A stretch of 64,000 nucleotides of DNA from Brachypodium distachyon (Eukaryota > Streptophyta > Magnoliopsida > Poales > Poaceae), in the NCBI RefSeq assembly GCF_000005505.3, contig NC_016131.3, forward strand, positions 2,418,001 through 2,482,000, written 5' to 3'. Both the position numbers and the translations under genes were made by a program. The notes below the pieces were generated by a model, which did not search any database, was not told where the DNA came from, and was given only the letters and a program-made list of their open reading frames with translations. Shown piece after piece: positions 56,478-64,000 of the stretch. The stretch's first letter is position 1; each line of letters opens with the position of its first letter.

Positions 56478-57571
56478 ATGGCAAAGCAGGCAGTTAACTC
56501 TATGACCTCGGCCATGGCTGGGGAGGTCATCAGCAGGGTGTTCTCCAGGCTGATACAGAGGTATGGTAAGCATGCAACCACTGCCGATAAGTTGCAGCAG
56601 TTGGAGATGCTGCTAATAAAGATCCACAGTGCCATCGAGGCGTCTGAGAAGCACATCATTGAGAACTCGTGGCTGTTGCAGTGGCGTGACAAACTGGCGG
56701 ACGCCGCCAAACAGGGAGACGAGGAGCTTGCCAGCTTCCAACAGCGGTTCAAGGATGTCCAAGAGACTAGCAACACCGATGGCAACGCGCTGCAAGATGA
56801 AGCAGCCTCTGCTGCTGCTCCTCCCATTACTGCTGTAAGTGCACTGTCTTTCACGAGGAATTCTGTTTCCAGTATGATGCAGGGCATTCGCAGCGCTAGA
56901 GAAATGCTGTTCTCCAGCGACGACGATGATATTGAAAGGCTGAACAAGGTAGTTGGAAGGTTGGAGAAGCTCTCGCCAGATATTGGGGAATCATAAGATT
57001 GCTTCACTTCCAGGCCTTGCCAAAGGTATGGCAAAGACCTGGCACTACAGCTTTTCCGACTAAAGTTCATGGACCAACAAAGAAGATCAGTAAAATGAGA
57101 GAGAAGACAGCAAGGCGCTCTATCTCGGGTGGGTATTGCTTTCCTGACGAACTACCGACGGAGGAAAAGATAGTAAAAGAAACGTCAGCTCAGTGCCTCG
57201 AGGAGGAGGAATCTGAACATTTCAACTCAAAATGTGATCCAGCACATCTCCAAGAGGGACAACAAGGAGCGCCCCTGCAGGATAGACTCAAGGCAGCATT
57301 CGCTGAGATCTGCAAGGCTGTCGAGCTGGCTGACAGTCGTGACATAGAAGGCCTGGAGTGGCTAGCGTATTGGGCTGGCATCCTGCGGGAGGCGAAGGAA
57401 CAAGGCAGTACCGTCCTCGGCGCCATCAGCGCATGCATGGATGACAAGGAGTTGATGGTGGGATGTGATCCAGAAAAAGATGAACTCAGCGGTTTCGTGC
57501 ATGGACTGGAGAGCTTAGCTAGGGATGTGGGAGACTTCAGCAAATTGGTGTATCTGTTTCCGGCGTGCTAG
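56478..57571 (+). pseudogene. Two-module Rx-N-like paralog with one frameshift
   Basis: ATG at 56478 starts MAKQAVNSMTSAMAGE. The first module and the linker are intact to SPDIGES, where a TAA at 56994-56996 ends the frame. The paralog at 54750 has GAGTTCATAAGATTGC where this copy has GGAATCATAAGATTGC, so one base is missing at about 56990. After the shift the frame 56999-57571 continues the family protein to the common end KLVYL-x-PAC. This reads as a recent one-base lesion or a sequence error. If the base is present the gene would be intact. Compared with the 402-aa copy it lacks an inserted 48-residue stretch. Confidence 0.75.
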
Positions 57572-58006
57572 TTTCATGTTATTAATCATGGAATCCGGTG
57601 TGTAATCAAACTATGTTGTCTGTGACAAAATACTTCAAAGTTCAAATGGAGCAAATCATCTGTAAAATACTCCATAACATAATATTACTGATAAAAAAGT
57701 GTGTCCTGGACATCCTGTAAATATCTGAAGAATCACTTGCTTCGGGAGACGGTGACAACCAGAAAGTCAGTCATCGCCCCAACCTAGAGATAGTAAATGG
57801 TTGGCTAAGTGTATTGCAAGAAATTTCTACCTGCCCGCATGACCACATCCACATGATTCAGTACTTTTTTACACCACACAAATACATCCATAAGTTTCAT
57901 GGGTGATCTTGTGGACTATATAAGGAGCTAGGAGATGCAAGGGGGCAGGGTGGAAGCATACGTAGGAGGAAAACAGAGGAAATAATTCTCGCAGAAGAAA
58001 AAGAAG
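57572..58006. other. Spacer and promoter of the peptide gene
   Basis: The sequence is AT-rich until about 57900 and then holds a core promoter and a GA-rich 5' UTR. Confidence 0.5.
57917..57923 (+). promoter_or_regulatory. TATA box of the small secreted peptide gene
   Basis: TATATAA lies 84-90 bases upstream of the ATG at 58007, followed by a GA-rich leader. Confidence 0.65.
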
Positions 58007-58973
58007 ATGAGCAAGCAGCAGGGCTTCTATGCTCGCTCTCTTCTACTGGTGACGGTGCTGGTAGTTTTGGTCCTTCTTGCTATGCCTATAGCTTCACTGG
58101 GACTTGATATAGGTATTCTTATGTTTTTCACATAACTGGTATAAATAAATCTTCATTCCTTTCCTTGTTTTACTAACATGACCTTTTCAATCACCAGAAA
58201 GGTATTTTTTTTTTGTTTAGAAATAATCCAAACTATAGAAAACTCTGGCCAAGTTACATACGGAATTTATTTATTTTATTGTTTGACATCGGCATCAGTA
58301 TGCCATTCTTCTTCTAGATGTCATGCATGCCTTGCAAGGTATTTTTGGACATGCATAAACTATTGCCTTCCCATTGGAAAACTTCTCGGCGGCTTCCAAT
58401 TGGCTTGAAATCTACGATTGAATTTTCTTTCGTGCCTCCTCTCATCTCTGTTCTGTTTTATTAACATTTTTCCTTGCATAAAAATGTATACATGTCGATA
58501 CATTTAATATCCTTTTCATGACCCGAGGCATGCTATGCTTCCATTATTACGTATTGCATTTTGTTCCAATGGAAATCAAATTATATTTTCGTTTAAATTT
58601 ATTATGCCATTTAAAATTATTACATCAAATTTTATTTGAAATTAGCTATTTTACGTATGGTGTCATTGTATTGAACTTTAAATCTTAGCCTTTATAACCC
58701 ATAACATAATCAAATGGAGTAGATAATTTAGCCTATATAGATAAACGTGGTGGCCTTTTGTCCTTTTTAAATAAAATAATACTAACCTGAAACTATATAT
58801 GCTAACCTGAAAATTCTATGTTGCTGTATTTGTTCTGATCAGGAAGGCGAGGTTTAGGTGATGGTCCTGTAGTCGGCCAATCTAGGGGCAATACTGAGGC
58901 TGGGGGTTCTGCGCCCGGGAGGTTCTGCCGTTTCCGTTTTTGTCCACCACCAGCAGCATCGGTTTCCCCGTGA
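58007..58973 (+). CDS. Small secreted two-cysteine peptide precursor, 78 aa
   Basis: Exons 58007-58112 and 58843-58973 with a GT-AG intron (730 bases); joined 237 bases. The N-terminus is a signal peptide: MSKQQGF, then a long hydrophobic core (LLLVTVLVVLVLLAMPIAS, about residues 12-30). The mature part is Gly-rich (GRRGLGDGPVVGQ...) and ends with GRFCRFRFCPPPAASVSP. It has exactly two cysteines, in a C-R-F-R-F-C loop flanked by basic residues and followed by Pro residues; a Pro-rich C-terminus with basic residues before it is typical of processed plant peptide hormones. It does not match CLE, CEP, PSK, RALF, IDA or PIP signatures that I know. It lies directly after the Rx-N-like cluster, with its own TATA box. 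The call as a gene is by structure, not by homology. Confidence 0.6.
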
Positions 58974-59579
58974 CCACACTGGCACACTGCATAGTCCCAT
59001 ACTCCAATAATAAAGTTCAGTTTGCAAGAAATACAGTATCTATACCCAATAAAACTCCGTTAATTACAGTTTGAGAGGACTATCTGGTGCCTGCTAAGAA
59101 TACCTAATTAATGTGCTCCTTGGAGGACTGTTGCCGTGTGTGAAGAACTGCAAATATCTGTGCCGATTAGGTTCTCATGAAACTGTATAGGAGTGGACGA
59201 TCTTCGTAACAAAAAAAAGAGAACGGTTTGGATCCTCTGCCTGTGAGCCTGTCTGCACCACAACTCTCTTTTTTTCTTTATTTTTGAGAATACACTAGAA
59301 CTCTTCTGTGCTACGGGTACTTGGGTATGATTATGAAGTGGGGGAGTGGGGGAGATGGGCTGGAATTGAGAAATGGGCCTTGGGCTGTTTGTTGTTAGAC
59401 GTTTGGGCGGTGCTGGTACTTTCATAGGAAACAACTCACATAAGAAATTGCGAAGTTGCCAAAAGGAAAAGGTTACAAATTTGTGGCAGTACTGTCGTTC
59501 CACATCCGGCCGCATGTACGCTTCACTACGGTGGGTCTTTACTCTATAAGAGTTTGGTACAAGTATTTACTCATGACTG
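58974..59579. other. No gene recognised
   Basis: The 3' UTR of the peptide gene is probably included. A minus-strand open frame at 59108-59515 has no domain. Confidence 0.4.
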
Positions 59580-59638
59580 AAACATTACATGTATCTGTGA
59601 CAAATTTGAGACAAGAATTATGAAACGGAGGAAGTAAA
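59580..59638. mobile_element. Stowaway-type MITE fragment
   Basis: It carries ATTACATGTATCT and the right end AAATTTGAGACAAGAATT and ATGAAACGGAGGAAGTA, as in the full copy at 62992-63104. The left end and middle are missing. Confidence 0.7.
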
Positions 59639-59819
59639 GTTCTATACCCATGATGTGTAGATATGGTAATGGACAACCCATGCCACTTACCCGTATACAC
59701 ATTTGACATGTGAGCTAACATTGTTCAAATTTGAACTAAAACCATGACAAGAATTTAGGAACGGAGAAAATACGCATTATATTTCAATGTATCCCCCATA
59801 TCGGCCAGACCACAAGTTC

Positions 59820-60385
59820 AAAAGTCAAAGCGACATGTAGCATATCACACACGGTCCGCGGAAGGGAAACCAGATGCCGAATGATGAATGATCTAGCCTG
59901 AGAATTTCCAACTGTACATCTTTGTGAAAGGGCTCTGTTGGAGTACTCTGAGAAGGGACCGTGCGGGCGGGAGAAGCGATTCGGGGAAAGATGGGAGAAG
60001 GGCGTGGACACAAAGAATCAAAAGTCGCTCGGAAGAAATGCAGGCGTCCTCTCGATCGATCCTCTGGTCTCAAACCCGCTGAAAAATGAACAGTCTCCTC
60101 TAAAATTATGTGAATACTTTAGAGATACCTTGGCCATGTTTTTTTTTTCTTTTTCTTTTTTTTAGAATCAGCTTAGCCATGGGCTGTGCTGATACTGCGA
60201 GACATCAACTCTCAAAGACGAAACAGAACCAACAGATGGCCGATGTGCAAGTTCTTCAAAAGCGGCAAAGCGACATGTAGCAGACACGGCAAACCGGCCG
60301 CTGATCCGCGGGAGGAAAACCAGACCAGGTCGAATCAATGATCTGGCAGGAGATTTCCCAACAAGCCAGCTTTGTCAAAGGCGAG
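59820..60385. repeat. Diverged duplication of about 95 bases
   Basis: 59828-59920 and 60270-60365 share AAAGCGACATGTAGCA, then (G)CCGCGG, AAACCAGA, and ATGATCT at similar spacing. Neither copy has a gene. The interval between contains an unrelated stretch. Confidence 0.5.
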
Positions 60386-60937
60386 AATCTCGGCCGGCAC
60401 TAGCTACTACTTGCCGCACGAGCAGCATCATCGGTCCAAAGCGACGGGATTCCGGGCCGTATATATCGACCGAAAAGCTACAACGAGATACTACCACGAA
60501 TCTACGAAACGAAGAGATTTGTAGAAGCAGAGAAAGCCAGGAGAAGAAGAAGAACGTGGACGAAAAAGCAAAAGTCGCAGGATGACTCTGCACACAAGTG
60601 CTGCACAGTGCTCTGACTAATCTGGCATTCAGCTAGCTAGTTGCAGTTGACTGGGCAGGATGTCAATTGGCAAGGCATGAAGCTTGTTCTGACTTCCATC
60701 CATCTTGTAAGTGATCGCGTGTCGCTTTGAACATCAACACGACGTCCGGCGCGTGCTTCTAGATGCATACTACTGTGCGTCGCTATTAAAAAAACCAAGA
60801 GTTTTATTATGATGAAAGTGTTTTTCATGGCTACTCAAATGCTAATTAGGTAATGTCATTATCAGCGTGATGACATGATGCTAAGTCAAACGCTGCCAAT
60901 GTAATTTGGTTGAGCTTGTAGAAAAACAATCTAGTAC
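60386..60937. other. No gene recognised
   Basis: Mixed sequence with short ORFs only. Confidence 0.4.
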
Positions 60938-61060
60938 TTGCTCTGTCCAACAAAGGATGTGTCAACTTTGACTAAATTTGAATGCATCTATACACTAAGT
61001 CATGTCTAGATGCATCCAAATTTTAACAAACTTGAGACATCTTTTGTTGGACGAAGAGAG
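60938..61060. mobile_element. Stowaway-type MITE (second family)
   Basis: The left CTCTGTCCAACAAAGGATGTGTC and the right GACATCTTTTGTTGGACGAAGAG are inverted. Length of about 120 bases and AT-rich centre fit a Stowaway-like element of a different family from the 62992 copy. Confidence 0.6.
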
Positions 61061-62991
61061 TGGAAGAGAGTGGTATGTAACACTAGAGAAATGCGACATG
61101 AAAATATATTTGGAGTAATCCTAATTATGCTAGTTTGGTATAAACTTGATCAAATTAAATTGCCAACGTTTGACTTCAGACAAATCCAAATATACAAATA
61201 TTTCAGAATAGATATATAATAGGTTTTTTTTAGAGGATAGATAGTATAACAGTTTTAATATTACACAGGTAGCCAACGTTACAGATATTTTTTTTGCGGG
61301 TAAATGTTACAGATTTTTTATGGCACATACAGTAGTAGGATGACTCAGGCCTATTAATATAGGAACCTGCTCTGTTTGTTCCTCCTCGTTTGCAGCCGTG
61401 TGCAACGGAGTCTAGTGGGCTTCCACGAGCACGAGAGTCCACCAAATCACCAGCTTTCCTAGTCATAAAATCGAAGAGCGATTATTGTGTTGCAATGAGT
61501 ACTGATGTGTACTCCTAGTAATCAATTTGGTGGAATTAGTCCACGACTTAAATTCAGCGGTTGACTAAATAACACAAACTAATTAGTAGCTTCCCACTAC
61601 GATAGAAGCCCCTTTTGGTCCATGATAGCAGTACTGTTTAATTAGAAGCATAACATCCACACAGCATCAAGACTGTAATTAAGCATTCTATCAGCAAGAC
61701 TAATAGGAGAACTAATCAAAGATACATTCTCAATTTGCTTTACATGTGTTGCAGTTGTAGCATTAAGATTTAATTAAGCAGCTTCTTGCCTATGCCTTTG
61801 ACCAACTAATTTAAGTTCTTGAAAAGCACTGCAAAAAATATATACTTAGTACTACTGTTATTGAGTCATTGAGTCGGTAGGGAGCATGCCTATGTAGACT
61901 TTCACTTTCTGAAAAAAATTTCTCTATTTTATCCCTCCAACATTAGATTTAGGATCAACCTAATCCATGTTATAGCATGCTGATGCAAGTCAGCAAGTGT
62001 CGGATTAGTAAAAGCAGTGGGTGTTTGCCGCCGTGCACACTTGGACTTTTTATCATCTTTTCCAGTCCAAGGATTAATTTTTTACTTGGAATTTACCTTG
62101 ACTATTTGAATTAGTGTGCCATCAAAAGGAAAGCTATGGACGATTTAAGAGGTGCGCCCAATTACCTCCTTTTGGAAAGAAAAGGACCCCGAAAGCAATC
62201 ACACTAGCTAGACCATTGACCTGTGTTAATACCATTTCATTGGTTAGTAGTACCACTAGTGCTCTGCTTTTTGTAAATCTTCTGAAACGGGGAAACCAAG
62301 ATAGAAATTTTGGAGCGGCTCGAAATTAATTAATTACGTATGCACTTGTGGATGAACCTAGATGTCTTTTAATTTGGTCAACACTGTCAAAACGATGTCA
62401 CGATAAAATCGAAGTCCATATGTATATGCATCAATATCCTACTACCGTTTTGTTAACTAACAAACTCTAACAACCATCGATCTCAAGATAATGTTTGCAT
62501 ATAGTACTACATTAATTGGTTAGGGTTAACAAGTCTCACCGCAAGTTGGAAAGATATACTGAAGTATTTCGTTTACATACTTTGTAACTTTAGTCGTCAT
62601 GTTAAGTTGTTAAATTAACGGTGGCGAGTAGATAAATACATGTGTGCATCATGCCTGCAGAAGATTTGGTAGATCGCTAGCTGGTTGGTTCTGTCCAGAA
62701 GCTAGCACAAGGGAGCATGTGCAAGACATCAAAAGGTTAAATATAAGTAAGTTAGCCTTTTGGTTACCGCATGCTACTCCATTTCGAGTGGCAGTTATCT
62801 CCTGTTTATATGTGTGGATGACGATAATGCATGCATGTTCTATAGTGTACTGTACTGTAGTACATGTGCCGTAGCACATGTTAGGTTAAGCTGTTGCATG
62901 CACACTGCAATTGTCTTTCCTGATTTTTCCAATTTATATACCTGTCTTGTTCTTGTTCTTCTTTTTTTTGCAAAGGCAGTCAATTATACTA
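61061..62991. other. No gene recognised
   Basis: AT-rich DNA with several short ORFs (for example 62114-62329 and 62644-62874) that have no domains. Confidence 0.4.
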
Positions 62992-63104
62992 CTCACTGCG
63001 TTCTATAATTCTTGTCGAAATCTTACATGTATCTAGACACCTTTTAGGAATAAATACATTTATTTTTAGGCAAATTTGAGACAAGAATTATGAAACGGAG
63101 GGAG
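62992..63104. mobile_element. Stowaway-type MITE, full copy
   Basis: The element starts CTCACTGCGTTCTATAATTC and ends with GAATTATGAAACGGAGGGAG. TA at 62990-62991 and 63105-63106 is the duplicated target. The middle has ATTTTTAGGCAAATTTGAGA. It is the best-preserved of the three related copies in the window. Confidence 0.85.
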
Positions 63105-63630
63105 TACCTGTTAGTGACACGGCAAAATACTACAGTAGATACTGTAGTATGGTTAAGTCTAATTAATGAAGTTATATCTTGCTGCCTGCCTTTGTCAATA
63201 GCATGGGGTGCAGTAACATCAGCTAGCTAGCTGGATGCATGCAAGCAAATTACTCCATCTGTTTTCAAGTTGTAAATCACAAGTATAAAGTATGAAAAAA
63301 AAAGTATGAATGGTCACTTCACTTAATTAGTATCGGTGGTAACGGAATTAACACAAAATGTTTTAAGCACCCTCAATTGACTTGTCACTGATCAGCAGGT
63401 TTTTTAAACAGATTAATTAAGGACAAGGAAGAACTCAATCGCAACCAGCCTTTCATGCTCGATCAGCTTGATGGCGATCTTATCCCCTTTTGTTTTCATT
63501 TGCATAATTCAGCAGCAGGAGTTGGTTGATTGTTGGGGCTAGCTAGCTAGTGCAGTGATGTGATGAGGACGGAAAAGGAGGTGACCTAAAAGTCTACCAT
63601 GGACATTCAATTTCCAGCCCCCACACCAAT
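63105..63630. other. No gene recognised
   Basis: AT-rich DNA with GCTAGCTAGCTAG words near 63223 and 63540. No open frame of interest. Confidence 0.4.
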
Positions 63631-64000
63631 ACAAATGCGTGCTTATTTGCAAGTCAACGAGAAAGGTTTATCAAACGTACACAGGGTCCCATCGCTATAG
63701 TGCAATGAAATTCCCATCACGATGACAGATCTCTATAAACGTACGAGTCCTGGATCCAGCTCCAACTTCACAAATCAAGTAAGACTCGACAGAACCCACA
63801 AATTTTCCATAGAGAGAACTTATATACAGTATCGAGATAAATTCACATTCATTTTCTAGCTTCAATCATACAAGGTGGTGTTATTTACAAGTCAACGAGA
63901 AAGGTGATGCAAGGGGGTCCTGTATATCGTTCGTGCAATAAAATCGGCCGAATTAATTCGCATCATAATGGCAAGTCCAGATCTATACGAGAGCCTAGCT
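63631..64000. repeat. Diverged local duplication, two copies of about 130 bases
   Basis: 63641-63758 and 63881-64000 share TTATTT-x-CAAGTCAACGAGAAAGG. After that GGGTCC, a (T)GCAATGAAAT / GCAATAAAAT word and (A)GATCTCTATA / AGATCTATACGA follow in the same order. The second copy runs off the window. Confidence 0.6.

Noticed and set aside
1..64000. CRISPR arrays, tRNA and rRNA genes
   Set aside because: No regularly spaced repeats and no tRNA- or rRNA-like sequence was seen; CRISPR is not expected in a plant nuclear genome.

Overview
The window is nuclear DNA from a grass (Poaceae). The evidence is intron-containing plant genes with grass-like GC-rich 5' ends, nested LTR retrotransposons and LINEs, Stowaway MITEs with a CTCCGTTTCATAAT-type end, and CACTA, PIF/Harbinger, MULE and hAT relics. 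The Stowaway type would fit a pooid grass such as Brachypodium, but I cannot fix the species.

Positions 1-24609 are a transposon nest with no intact host gene. In order: a LINE fragment (370-765), a hAT-like element (766-2809), a decayed minus-strand Ty3/gypsy-type gene and LTR-like stretch (2810-5816), a CACTA relic (5817-6780) abutting a PIF/Harbinger transposase relic (6781-7985), and a LINE (about 8600-23585). The LINE is cut in two by a minus-strand solo LTR (11176-20967, TSD CTGGC). That LTR is itself cut by a complete but degenerate Copia element (12356-18798, TSD AGCAT). A small MULE with about 155-bp inverted ends (23889-24609) closes the nest.

Positions 24610-32700 are mostly non-coding. 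They hold a possible Copia-type leader (26187-27010), a MITE-like inverted repeat, a 5'-truncated LINE with a perfect 12-bp TSD, and a Stowaway element.

Positions 32700-48640 hold four host genes whose reading frames I could follow throughout: an alpha-expansin (+, 3 exons, 266 aa), a receptor-like cytoplasmic kinase of the PBL/RLCK-VII type (-, 6 exons, 478 aa, with a 16-residue tandem-repeat tail), ALG5 dolichyl-phosphate glucosyltransferase (+, 11 exons, 351 aa), and an intronless PLS-DYW pentatricopeptide repeat protein (+, 611 aa).

Positions 49430-57571 are a local gene family. One plus-strand ORF is intact (402 aa), one minus-strand ORF is intact (273 aa), one copy is nearly intact with a single-base frameshift, one is an older pseudogene, and there are several relics. 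The proteins look like the N-terminal helical (Rx-N/CC) part of grass NLR immune receptors without an NB-ARC domain, and the longer ones carry a second similar module at the C-terminus. Just downstream is a two-exon gene for a 78-aa secreted peptide with a short two-cysteine motif (58007-58973). This cluster plus peptide gene is the least familiar part of the window.

Positions 58974-64000 show no convincing gene; they contain Stowaway copies and two pairs of diverged local duplications. All calls rest on reading the sequence by eye; no database search was possible.
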